Shown here: piece after piece, positions 47,452 to 55,869 of the stretch
How positions within the stretch are numbered: the first letter of the stretch is position 1
Layout of the letters: every line of letters begins with the position of its first letter
Origin: Burkholderiales bacterium
GTDB taxonomy: Bacteria; Pseudomonadota; Gammaproteobacteria; Burkholderiales; Burkholderiaceae_C
DNA length: 64,000 nucleotides
NCBI GenBank assembly: GCA_026932235.1
Contig: JAIXKR010000118.1
Span: 1 to 64,000 of the forward strand
Reading direction: 5' to 3'
The notes under the pieces: model-generated
What the model saw: the letters and a program-made list of their open reading frames with translations, nothing else
Told to the model about the DNA's origin: nothing
The model's database searches: none
Program-made: the position numbers and the translations under genes

Positions 47452-48581
47452 ACAAGCACCGCATCACCGTGCTGGGAGCCGGCTTCGCCGGGCTCTCGGC
47501 GATCCGCGAACTCCGCCGCCGCGATGCCGACGTGGAAATCACGCTGGTGGCGCCGCGCGCCGAACTGCACTACCTGCCGGGGATCATCTGGATCCCGAGC
47601 GGGCTGCGCCGGCGCGAGGACTTGGTCGTTCCGCTCGCGAACTTCCTGCAGCGCATGCGCGTGCGGTTCCACGCGGGTGAAGTCACCGGCCTGCGCGAGC
47701 GCGGCCGCGTCGTCGACACGAGTTCCGGCGAAGTCGGCAACGACGGACTGGTGATCGCCACCGGCGGCCGCTTCATCAAGAAGCTGCCCGGAATCGAGCA
47801 CGCGATCACGCCTTGCGAAGGCATCGCCGCGGCCGAGCGCATCCGCGACCGGCTGCAGGCGCTGCAGGGTGGGCGCATCGCCGTCGGCTTTGCCGGCAAC
47901 CCGAACGAACCCGCGGCGATGCGCGGCGGGCCGATGTTCGAGTTCCTCTTCGGCATCGATCAGCACCTGCGGCGCGAAGGGCGGCGCGAGCGCTTCGAGC
48001 TGAGCTTCTTCAGCCCCGCGCGCGAGCCCGGCAACCGCCTCGGGCCGAAGGCGGTGCAGCACCTGCTCGGCGAGATGTCGCGACGCGGCATCGCCACGCA
48101 CCTGGGGCACAAGATGATGCGGCTGGAAGCCGACAAGGTGGTGACCGAGGGCGGCGAGATCGGCGCCGACCTCATCCTCTTCATGCCGGGAATGACCGGC
48201 AACGCCTGGTTCGACGCCACCGAGCTGCCGCGCTCGCCCGGCGGCCTGCTTCAGGCCGACGCGCACTGCCGCGTCCCGGGCTGGGAGCGCGTCGTCGTCG
48301 CCGGCGACTCGGGCAGCTTCCCGGGGCCGGACTGGTTGCCGAAGCAGGCGCACATGGCCGACCTGCAGGCGGTGGCCGCGGCGGCCAACCTGCTGGGCGA
48401 CCTGCGCGGCGAGCGCAGTGCCGTGACCTTCGAGGTCGAGCTCGCCTGCATCGTCGACAGCCTCGACCGCGGCACGCTGATCTGGCGCACGCCCAAGCGC
48501 AACTGGCTGCTGCCCTCGAGCCCGGTGTTCCACTGGGTCAAGCGCAGCTTCGAGCGACGCTACCTGCAGCGTTACCGCTGA
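47448..48581 (+). CDS. Sulfide:quinone oxidoreductase-like FAD flavoprotein
   Basis: A 377-residue FAD-dependent oxidoreductase. The FAD dinucleotide motif is ITVLGAGFAGLSAIREL, and LHYLPGIIWIPSGLR resembles the loop of SQR and flavocytochrome c sulfide dehydrogenase. VIATGGRFIKKLPGIE and RVVVAGDSGSFPGPDWLPKQAHMADLQ supply the second FAD contact, with PKQAHMAD typical of SQR-like proteins. Only scattered cysteines are present and the classical redox cysteine trio of SQR is not evident, so sulfide oxidation is uncertain. The C-terminal helix SSPVFHWVKRSFERRYL could bind the membrane. The start overlaps the RidA-like remnant. Confidence 0.8.
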   Translation: MNKHRITVLGAGFAGLSAIRELRRRDADVEITLVAPRAELHYLPGIIWIPSGLRRREDLVVPLANFLQRMRVRFHAGEVTGLRERGRVVDTSSGEVGNDGLVIATGGRFIKKLPGIEHAITPCEGIAAAERIRDRLQALQGGRIAVGFAGNPNEPAAMRGGPMFEFLFGIDQHLRREGRRERFELSFFSPAREPGNRLGPKAVQHLLGEMSRRGIATHLGHKMMRLEADKVVTEGGEIGADLILFMPGMTGNAWFDATELPRSPGGLLQADAHCRVPGWERVVVAGDSGSFPGPDWLPKQAHMADLQAVAAAANLLGDLRGERSAVTFEVELACIVDSLDRGTLIWRTPKRNWLLPSSPVFHWVKRSFERRYLQRYR

Positions 48582-48758
48582 GCGGCGGCTTCATCGGCTG
48601 CGCGGTCATCGCCGATGGCTTGCGTTCGTGTCGACAGGCCATGGCGTCGACGGCAGCGGCGCCGCGCAAGCCCCACGTCGGCGCGCGGGCCGCACGCCTC
48701 GTATCATGCCCGGCCCCGTTTCCGACCAGCGTGCGCGGCGCGCGCGCCCCCTGCCCCG

Positions 48759-50111
48759 ATGTCCCCGACCGCGAGCCATCTCGAAACCCGCCACCACGAG
48801 CTGCGCAAGATGCGCATGCTCATGGTCGACGGCAACCTCACCGGCAACCAGCGCAGCGTGCAGGCCGGCGTGAGCGCGCGCGCCTATCGCGGCGGCTACT
48901 GGGGCTTCGCCTCGGCCCCGGCCGGCGCCGCCGAAGTGCAGGCCCGCGTGCGGGAGCAGGCGCTGCGCAACGCCGCGGCGATGGCGGGCTTCGGCGCGCG
49001 CACGGCGCTGGCCTTGCCCGGCGAGCACGACCGTGGCGAGCAGCGCCGACAGGGCCGCACACCGCTTTCCGCAGCCGAATGCGGCGAGCGCATGGCGGCG
49101 CTGCACGCCTACTGCATGAAGCAGTACCCGGGGCTGCGCAGCACGCGCGTGATGCTCACCGACGAGGCGCACGTCAAGCGCTTGCAGACCGATGCCGGCG
49201 CCGATTCCCTGGCGCGCATCCAGCGGGCTGCCGTCTACGTCGTGCTCGTTGGCGAGGACGAGGAGGGCGCGCCAATCGAGCTCACCGAGATCGTCTCGGG
49301 CCTGGGCAGCCTCGCCGACATCGACTGGTCGCTGGCGACGCTGGCTCCGCGGCTGGACGTCCTGCACGGGCACCTGCAGGCCAAGCGCCATGCCGTCGCC
49401 GCGCGCGGAGGCGAGCAGCAGGTGGTGCTCTCGGCGGATCTCACCGGCATGCTCGCGCACGAGGCCATGGGCCACCCCTGCGAGGCCGACGCCGTGCTCT
49501 CGGGCGCCGTCACCGCCGACCTCCGGGGAAAGCGCGTGGCCAGCGAACTGATCACGATGATGGACCTCGCGCACCACTGGGACGGACGCGAGCTGATGTG
49601 CCCGGTGTACGCCGACGACGAGGGCACGCCGGCGCGGGACGTGACGATGATCGAGCGCGGCGTGCTGCGCGACTTCATGCACAGCCGCGAGACCGCGGCG
49701 CGCCTGGGCTTGCCGCCCAGCGGCAACGCGCGCGCCTATGGCCCCGACGACGAGCCGCTCGTGCGCATGCGCAACACCGCGGTGCTGCCCGGGACGAGCT
49801 CGCTGCAGGAACTGATCCAGGGCGTCGACGAGGGCTACCTGCTGCTGGACACGAGCAACGGCCAGGCCGACTCGACGACCGAGTTCATGTTCGGCGTCAG
49901 CCTCGGCTACGAGATCCGCGGCGGCAGGATCGGCCGCGCGATCCGGGACACCACGCTCTCGGGTAGCGCGCTCAAGGTGCTGCAGGATGTCGACGGCGTC
50001 GGCCGCGAGATGAAGTGGAGCTGCAACGGCTACTGCGGCAAGAAGCAGCCGATGGTCGTCTCCGTCGGCGGCCCGGCGCTGCGCACGCGCGCGCACCTGG
50101 GCGGGCAGTGA
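48759..50111 (+). CDS. TldD-family metalloprotease
   Basis: A 450-residue TldD-type protein. The zinc motif HEAMGH (234-239) lies in LTGMLAHEAMGHPCEAD and a later Cys-rich C-terminal motif (WSCNGYCGKKQP) is present. With PmbA/TldE it forms a heterodimeric protease that removes leader peptides (microcin B17) and degrades unfolded peptides. The partner gene follows 13 bp downstream. Start ATG 48759 gives normal length. In view of the peptide-modification cassette at 12164-15004 this protease pair is of interest as a possible leader peptidase, but nothing links them directly. Confidence 0.9.
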   Translation: MSPTASHLETRHHELRKMRMLMVDGNLTGNQRSVQAGVSARAYRGGYWGFASAPAGAAEVQARVREQALRNAAAMAGFGARTALALPGEHDRGEQRRQGRTPLSAAECGERMAALHAYCMKQYPGLRSTRVMLTDEAHVKRLQTDAGADSLARIQRAAVYVVLVGEDEEGAPIELTEIVSGLGSLADIDWSLATLAPRLDVLHGHLQAKRHAVAARGGEQQVVLSADLTGMLAHEAMGHPCEADAVLSGAVTADLRGKRVASELITMMDLAHHWDGRELMCPVYADDEGTPARDVTMIERGVLRDFMHSRETAARLGLPPSGNARAYGPDDEPLVRMRNTAVLPGTSSLQELIQGVDEGYLLLDTSNGQADSTTEFMFGVSLGYEIRGGRIGRAIRDTTLSGSALKVLQDVDGVGREMKWSCNGYCGKKQPMVVSVGGPALRTRAHLGGQ

Positions 50112-50124
50112 AGGGGCGCCGGCG

Positions 50125-51420
50125 ATGACGAGCGATTTCGACCCCGCCCACAGCGCCGAAGCGGCGCTGGCCGCATTGCGCGCGCGCGGCTTCGAGCAGG
50201 TGCAGGTGACGGTGAGCGAGAGCCACCGCCAGGAGCTGAACCTCGCGCACAACGAGCCCAGCCTGCTGCGCAGCACGGCGTCGCGCCGGCTCGCGGCCAC
50301 CGGCATCGTCGGCGGGCGCCGCGCCTCGGCCGATGGCAACGATTTGTCGGCAGCGGGAATCGCCGCCTTCATCGAGTCGCTCTGGAGCGCGGCCGGCTCG
50401 GCGCCCGTGGACGACGCGAACGCCGTTTCCACCGCGCAGGCGGCGAACTTCGCGCGCGGCCCGCGCGAGGCCGACCCGGCGCAGCTCGCGAGTGCGCTGC
50501 GCCACCTGCTGGAGTGGCGCGCCGCGAACGCGCCGGCGATGATGATCGAGGAAGGGCTGGCCGCGCACGTGCGCAGCCGCATGCACACGCTCACGCATTC
50601 CCCCGCGGGAGCGGGCAGCGTGATCGCTGCCGACCTCGGCTGGTACGAGCTTTCCGTCTTCGGCCTCGCGCGCGAGGACGGGCAGACGAGCTCCTTCAAC
50701 TTCGCCGGCGGCACCGCCGACGACCTGACCGATGCGCCGACGCTCTTCGGCATCGACCGCATGATGCGCGATCTCGTGCAGCAGGTGCGCACGCAGCCGC
50801 TGGGCGAACGCTTCGTCGGCGACGTGGTGCTGGCGCCGGGCGCCGTCGACGACCTGATCTCCTGGCTGATGGAGCAACTCGGCGACGGCCCGCTGATCGA
50901 CGGCAGCTCGATCTACCGCGAACGCGTGGGGCAGCGCGTGGCCTCGCCGCTGCTGACGCTGCAAAGCCGCTGGGACGCGCCGGGCTGCGTGCCGCTGAGC
51001 GGCGACGCCTTCGTCACGCCGCCGACGACGCTGCTCGACGCCGGCGTGCTGACGCAGCTCATGCCGAGCTTCTACGGCAGCCGCAAGACCGGCCTGCCGC
51101 ACCGCCCCGTGGCCGCGCAGGGCTGGGAGCTGCGCGGCGGCCGGACGCCCCTGGCCGAGATCGTCGCCGGCGTGCGGCGCGGCGCGCTCGTCGATCGCCT
51201 CTCGATGGGAAGCCCGGCACCCAACGGCGACTTCTCGGGCGTCATCAAGAACAGCTTCCGCATCGACTCCGGCGAGGTCGGCGCGGCCTTGGCCGAGACG
51301 ATGATCTCGGGCAACGTCGCGCGCATGCTGCATGAGGTGCGCGCGGTCAGCCGCGAGCGCATCGACCGCGGCATCCAGGCGCTGCCCTGGCTGTGCATCG
51401 GCGGATTGCACTTCAGCTGA
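50125..51420 (+). CDS. TldE/PmbA-family protein, partner of TldD
   Basis: A 431-residue PmbA/TldE-type protein without a HExxxH motif. VTVSESHRQELNLAHNEPSLLRS is the family N-terminus. FVGDVVLAPGAVDDLISWLMEQL and FSGVIKNSFRIDSGEVGAALAETMISGN are the central and C-terminal family blocks. It should pair with the upstream TldD to form the sealed protease chamber, supplying structural and substrate surfaces while TldD holds the zinc site. Gap to TldD is 13 bp. The hybrid kinase gene begins 67 bp downstream. Confidence 0.9.
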   Translation: MTSDFDPAHSAEAALAALRARGFEQVQVTVSESHRQELNLAHNEPSLLRSTASRRLAATGIVGGRRASADGNDLSAAGIAAFIESLWSAAGSAPVDDANAVSTAQAANFARGPREADPAQLASALRHLLEWRAANAPAMMIEEGLAAHVRSRMHTLTHSPAGAGSVIAADLGWYELSVFGLAREDGQTSSFNFAGGTADDLTDAPTLFGIDRMMRDLVQQVRTQPLGERFVGDVVLAPGAVDDLISWLMEQLGDGPLIDGSSIYRERVGQRVASPLLTLQSRWDAPGCVPLSGDAFVTPPTTLLDAGVLTQLMPSFYGSRKTGLPHRPVAAQGWELRGGRTPLAEIVAGVRRGALVDRLSMGSPAPNGDFSGVIKNSFRIDSGEVGAALAETMISGNVARMLHEVRAVSRERIDRGIQALPWLCIGGLHFS

Positions 51421-51487
51421 CCGGCCGGGTACCGGCCGAAGACGCTACAGTGGCCGCGTGATCCCGCCCCCCGCCCCGAGATCGCCC

Positions 51488-54400
51488 ATGGCCCGCACCC
51501 CGGACGCAACGACGCTGCTGGCGGCGCTGGGCGCGGCCGCGCCCGCGCTGGCGCTCGTCGATGCAGACGGGCGCGTCGTCTGGCGTTCACAAGCGTTCGC
51601 ACAGGCCTGTTCGAAGGAAGATGGCGATGCCGAACCGCTGCTGCAGCGACTGCGCGCGCGCTGGCACGTGGACATGGCGCCTGCCGCAGACGGCCTGCGG
51701 CTCGTGCGGCTGGAGCCCCTGGACGAGGCCGAACCGGCCCAGCGCACGATCGCCGATCTGCGCGAACGCGTGGCCTTGCTGCAGGAGTTCTGCAACGCGG
51801 GCGTCTTCGAACGCGATCCGGCGACCATGCAAGGCCGCTGGGACGAGCAGATGTATCGCATCTTCGGCCTGCCGGTCCCTGCGCCCGGAACCCCGGCGCC
51901 GGCCCACAAGGACGCCTCGCAGCAGTTCGTCGCCGAAGACCGCGAGCGCGGCAACTTCGTCGCGTCGCTGGGCAAGGCGGGCAACCATTCGAGCCGCATG
52001 CGCCTGCGTCGCGCCGACGGCCAGATGCGGCACATCCACTCGCAGTGGAAGGTGATCCACGACGAACAGGGGCGCGCGGTGCGCGTGGTGGGCGTGAACG
52101 CCGACGACACCGTCACCTACGAGCTGGCGCGCCAGGCGCAGAAGCTGCGCGAGGAGCTGCAGCTCGCTCTGCAGCTCAGCGACATCGGCCTTTGGCGGCA
52201 CGATCTCGCCGCGCGACGCGTCCGCCTGGACGAGCGTGCGGCGCGCCATGTCGGGCTCGCGTTCGCGGCCGAGGGGCACCCCGCGATCCAGGTGCGCAAG
52301 CAGATCCATCCCGACGATGTGGCGGCGGTGGACGCGTGGACCGACCGCGCGCGCAGGGGGGAACCGTCCGCCGACTTGGCCGTTCGCTACCGCCGCCCCG
52401 AGGGCGGCTGGCGCCATGTGCTGGTGCGGGGCACGTTGCAGTTCGACGATGACGGCGAGCCCACCGCCTTCGTCGGCATGATGCTCGACGAGACCGCCCG
52501 CGTCGAGGAGGCGCAGCGCGCGCAGCAGCTCGGCCGCCGCCTCGAGTCGGCCGCGGAGGCCGCGCGTCTGGGGCTATGGTCCTCGCTCATCGACGACGGC
52601 GCGCGGCCCGACTGGAACGCGCGCAACTTCGAGCTCTTCGGGCTCGACCCGGCGCAGGGACCACTGCGTTTTGGCGATTGGCTGCGGCGCTGCGCGCATC
52701 CCGATGACCGCGCCCGCCTCGCCGCACTGGCGACGCGCTTCGGGCCGGACGGCGCCGGCCCTTTCGAGATCGAGTTTCGCGCGCTCCATCCCGATGGCCG
52801 CGTACGCTGGATGGTCACGCGCGGCCAGATCACGGCCGCAGGCCCGGACGGCCCGGGCCGCATGGAAGGCATCACGATCGACGTCACCGAGCAGCACGAG
52901 ACGCTGCAGCGGCTGCGCGAATCCCACCAGCGCATGGAGCTGACGGCATCGGCCGTCGGCATGGCGAGCTGGGAGTACGTCAGCGCCACCGGGGAGGCGA
53001 CGTGGGACTCAGCGATGTTCCGGCTGCGGGGCGTCGACTCACCGGGACGCCCGATCCACCCCGACGAGGTCTGGAGCTACCTGCACCCGGACGACCGCGC
53101 CGACATCATCCCGGCACAGGCGAAGGCCTTCGAAAGCGACGCCGAGTGGCGCGGCAGCTTCCGCGTGGTCTGGCCCGACGGCACGGTACGCTGGCTGGCC
53201 TCGCGTTCGGTGGCGCTCCGCGACGAAGCCGGAAAGCAGACGCGCCGCATCGGCTTGAACTGGGACATCACCGACCTCGTGCAGGCCGAGCACGCCCTGC
53301 GCGAGCGCGAGCTGGCGCTGGCCGAGAGCCGCGCCAAGTCGCGCTTCCTCTCGCGCATCAGCCACGAGTTGCGCACGCCGCTGAACGCCGTGCTCGGCTT
53401 CACGCAACTGCTGCGCGAGGACGACGGCAGGGAACGCTCCCCCGAACGCCGGCGCCGGCTCGAGCACATCGACGATGCCGGCCGCCACCTGCTGGCGCTG
53501 ATCGACGACGTGCTCGACCTCTCGCGCGCCGAGTCCGGCGACCTGCACCTGTCGCCGCGGGCGCTGCCCGTGCAGGAACTCGTGGATTCCGCACTCAGCC
53601 TCGTCGAGCGCGAGGCGGGCAAGCGCGGCATCGCCCTCCGGGTCGATCCCCTGCCCGACGAGCACGTCTGGGCCGACGAGGTGCGGGCGCGGCAGGTGCT
53701 GCTGAACCTGCTCTCCAACGCCATCAAGTACAACCGACCCGGCGGGCAGGTGCGGCTGAGCGCGCAGCGGGAGCAGGCGCAGCTGCGCCTGCAGGTCAGC
53801 GACACCGGCCGCGGCATCGATCCGGTGCGACTGCAGACGGCCTTCGAGCCCTTCAACCGCCTGGGTGCGGAGCGGCTGGGGATCGAAGGCACCGGCATCG
53901 GCCTGGCGATCGCCAAGGCCCTGGTGGAGCAGATGCAGGGGCACATCGAGGCCAACAGCCGCCCCGGCGAGGGCTCGGTGTTCTCGTTCACGCTTCCCGT
54001 CGGCACCGCCGATGCCCCCGCTGCGGCCGCGCCCTCTCCGGTGGCGGCCGCGGCGTCCGCGGCACGGCATGGCGCTGCCGCGCCGGCGGCGCAGGGCGAC
54101 GCCGACTCGCCACGACCGGCCCGCGTGCTCTACATCGAGGACAACGAGATCAACGCCTTGCTCGTGCGCGAGATTCTGGCGCCGCACGCCTGGGTTTCGC
54201 TGCGAACGGCCGCGGACGGCGGCAGCGGCCTGGCGCTGGCGCGGGACTGGGAGCCCGATCTCCTGCTGCTGGACATGCAGCTCCCCGACATGGACGGCCT
54301 GGCGGTATTGCAGGCGCTGCGCGCCGACCCCGCCACCGGCCGACTGCGCTGCATCGCGCTGTCGGCGAATGCGATGCCCGAAGACATCGCCAAGGCGGAA

Positions 54401-54493
54401 GCGGCCGGCGTCATCGACTACTGGACCAAGCCGATCGACTTGCCGCTCTTCGTTGCCAAGCTGAAGGCGCTGCTGCACCCGCAGCTGCCGTGA
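51488..54493 (+). CDS. Multi-PAS hybrid histidine kinase
   Basis: A 1001-residue cytoplasmic hybrid kinase. An N-terminal PAS-like stretch (ALALVDADGRVVWRSQAFA) is followed by about four PAS/PAC units, seen as HPDD repeats (IHPDDVAAVDAW, AHPDDRARLAAL, LHPDDRADIIPA) with VTEQHETL, WDITDLVQAEH and similar PAC ends. HisKA has SRISHELRTPLNAVLGF, HATPase has LLSNAIKYNRPGG, DTGRGID and GTGIGLAIAK. After an Ala/Pro linker a receiver domain has YIEDNEINALLVREIL, LLLDMQLPDMDG (phospho-Asp) and YWTKPI. The signal is unknown; PAS domains suggest redox, light or small-ligand sensing. A terminator-like hairpin follows the stop. Confidence 0.92.
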   Translation: MARTPDATTLLAALGAAAPALALVDADGRVVWRSQAFAQACSKEDGDAEPLLQRLRARWHVDMAPAADGLRLVRLEPLDEAEPAQRTIADLRERVALLQEFCNAGVFERDPATMQGRWDEQMYRIFGLPVPAPGTPAPAHKDASQQFVAEDRERGNFVASLGKAGNHSSRMRLRRADGQMRHIHSQWKVIHDEQGRAVRVVGVNADDTVTYELARQAQKLREELQLALQLSDIGLWRHDLAARRVRLDERAARHVGLAFAAEGHPAIQVRKQIHPDDVAAVDAWTDRARRGEPSADLAVRYRRPEGGWRHVLVRGTLQFDDDGEPTAFVGMMLDETARVEEAQRAQQLGRRLESAAEAARLGLWSSLIDDGARPDWNARNFELFGLDPAQGPLRFGDWLRRCAHPDDRARLAALATRFGPDGAGPFEIEFRALHPDGRVRWMVTRGQITAAGPDGPGRMEGITIDVTEQHETLQRLRESHQRMELTASAVGMASWEYVSATGEATWDSAMFRLRGVDSPGRPIHPDEVWSYLHPDDRADIIPAQAKAFESDAEWRGSFRVVWPDGTVRWLASRSVALRDEAGKQTRRIGLNWDITDLVQAEHALRERELALAESRAKSRFLSRISHELRTPLNAVLGFTQLLREDDGRERSPERRRRLEHIDDAGRHLLALIDDVLDLSRAESGDLHLSPRALPVQELVDSALSLVEREAGKRGIALRVDPLPDEHVWADEVRARQVLLNLLSNAIKYNRPGGQVRLSAQREQAQLRLQVSDTGRGIDPVRLQTAFEPFNRLGAERLGIEGTGIGLAIAKALVEQMQGHIEANSRPGEGSVFSFTLPVGTADAPAAAAPSPVAAAASAARHGAAAPAAQGDADSPRPARVLYIEDNEINALLVREILAPHAWVSLRTAADGGSGLALARDWEPDLLLLDMQLPDMDGLAVLQALRADPATGRLRCIALSANAMPEDIAKAEAAGVIDYWTKPIDLPLFVAKLKALLHPQLP

Positions 54494-54498
54494 CATCC

Positions 54499-54513
54499 CC
54501 CGGCAGAGCCGGG
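54499..54513 (+). terminator. Terminator-like hairpin after hybrid kinase
   Basis: CCCGGC (54499-54504), loop AGA, GCCGGG (54508-54513): a perfect 6-bp stem 5 bp after the stop codon. The preceding GACATCCCCCGGCAGA is identical to sequence at 1079-1094. Confidence 0.5.
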
Positions 54514-54925
54514 CCCTCCCTTGGCTGCTTGGTCGCCAGGGGTCTTGTCGTTCGAGAAGTCCAAGCGGATGAACGACGACCACGCGCGGGACCCCTTGCC
54601 GCGCGAGGCCTTCGCGTTCTCCTTCGGCAGGAGGCAGGTGCCGACCGCGTAGTCCAAGTGCCGCCACTCGGTGATCGGCGGTTCCCCACCGGCGCAGCGC
54701 CTGGCCCCTCGGCCCGGGGCGGCGCTGGCTGCGGTCCTCGGCGGCCGCGTCCTGCCGCCTCCTGCCTGCCTTGCCGTCGACCCGGGGCACGGCGCCCGCG
54801 ATCCGTTCGCCCGCGATCCGTTAGCGATCTGTGGGTTCCCGGGACTCAGGATCCGCTGCACCGCAACCGGACCTGCCGCTGCGGCTCCAGCGAAGCCTCC
54901 TGCAACCTGTTCCGAGGATCCCGAC
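54514..54925. other. Intergenic region, possible degenerate coding remnant
   Basis: These 412 bp hold no convincing complete gene. On the minus strand a frame (about 54675 down to 54500) reads PPITEWRHLDYAVGTCLLP and then WSSFIRLDFSNDKTPGDQ. This is less Arg/Ala-biased than the surrounding shadow frames and lacks a recognisable start. It could be the tail of a lost gene or mobile element. A 15-bp tandem repeat lies at 54793-54822. I see no tRNA or clear promoter here, though a promoter for the downstream small exported protein must lie in it. Confidence 0.4.
54793..54822. repeat. 15-bp tandem repeat, two copies
   Basis: CGCCCGCGATCCGTT is present twice in tandem (54793-54807, 54808-54822), followed by a partial AGCGATC. 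It lies about 105 bp upstream of the small exported protein start. Confidence 0.7.
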
Positions 54926-55264
54926 ATGAAACCCATCTCCTTCACCTCCCTCTCCTTCACCTCCCTCCTGGCGGCCGTCGTGCTGCTGCCCATGCAAGCC
55001 CTGGCCACGGCGGCGCCGCACGCGGCCGCGACGGCCGAAGCCCGCGCTGCGGTCGTGGTGCTCCAGAACGCACTCGGGGCGCAGGCGAGCGCCGCGCCGG
55101 CTGCGGCCTTCGTGCGCATGCTGGCGCACGAAGCCGCGCCCGCGCGTGCGCCGCTCGGCGCGGCGCCCGATGCCTTCATGCGCGCGTTCTATGAGGCGCT
55201 GTGGGACGCGCACGCGGGCGCGACCCGCCATGCGATGGCCCCGGCGACGGAGGGCGCGCAATGA
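54926..55264 (+). CDS. Small exported Ala-rich protein
   Basis: A 112-residue protein with a signal peptide (hydrophobic LLAAVVLLPMQALATAAP, cleavage probably after ALA near residue 28). The mature part is Ala-rich and helical, ending FMRAFYEALWDAHAGATRH. Inside the signal the codons for SFTSL occur twice (ISFTSLSFTSLL), from the repeated DNA CCTCCCTCTCCTTCACCTCC, suggesting recent slippage. No family is recognised. Its stop overlaps the start of the DUF2269-like gene as ATGA, so the two are coupled and the proteins may work together at the membrane. Confidence 0.65.
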   Translation: MKPISFTSLSFTSLLAAVVLLPMQALATAAPHAAATAEARAAVVVLQNALGAQASAAPAAAFVRMLAHEAAPARAPLGAAPDAFMRAFYEALWDAHAGATRHAMAPATEGAQ

Positions 55265-55869
55265 GCTACGGCCTGCTCCTGGCGGCGCACCTGCTCGGCG
55301 CGGTGGCGCTCGGCAGCGCGATCGCCGCGCTCTACGTCCTCGACCAGCGCATCGCGCGCGCCAGCGACTGCGGCACGCTCGCACGCGCGGGGCGCAGCGC
55401 CGCGGCCATCGTCCAGCGCCTGTTGATGCCCGGCGTGCTGCTGCTGGCGGCATCGGGCGTCGGGCTCGTGGCCGGCTTCTACGATGGCTTGGGCTTCGTG
55501 CGCATCCCGTGGCTGGCCGGCATGGTCGGGCTGTTCGTCTTCCAGTCGATCTGGGCGAACACGATAAAGCGCCGGCACGGGCAGCGCCTGGGCCGCTTGC
55601 TGGCCGGCAGGCGCGCCGCCGACCGCATCACGCCCGAGCTCGAGCACGCGCGCCGCGATCCGCTGGCGCTCTTCGGGCAGCGCATGGAGCCGCTGCTGTT
55701 CGCGCTCATCGTCGCGCTGGGCCTGCTGCGGCCGATGGCCTGGGGCGTGGTGCTGGCGGCGATCGCCGCGGTGCTGCTGCTGGCGGCGCTGCCGGCGCTC
55801 TACGCGGCGCGTCCGCCGGCGCCGACTTCCCGCAGCAGCGCCTCCGTCGACGCCGAGGGGCGCGCGTGA
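55261..55869 (+). CDS. DUF2269-like integral membrane protein
   Basis: A 202-residue protein with about four membrane segments: LLLAAHLLGAVALGSAIAAL, MPGVLLLAASGVGLVAGFY, IPWLAGMVGLFVFQSIWA and LLFALIVALGLLRPM plus VVLAAIAAVLLLAALPAL. The first segment with its HLLG motif is typical of predicted DUF2269 membrane proteins. Function is unknown. The ATG overlaps the preceding gene. Its last 70 bp overlap the 3' end of the oppositely oriented regulator gene; the overlapping part codes only for a hydrophilic tail here. Confidence 0.72.
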   Translation: MSYGLLLAAHLLGAVALGSAIAALYVLDQRIARASDCGTLARAGRSAAAIVQRLLMPGVLLLAASGVGLVAGFYDGLGFVRIPWLAGMVGLFVFQSIWANTIKRRHGQRLGRLLAGRRAADRITPELEHARRDPLALFGQRMEPLLFALIVALGLLRPMAWGVVLAAIAAVLLLAALPALYAARPPAPTSRSSASVDAEGRA

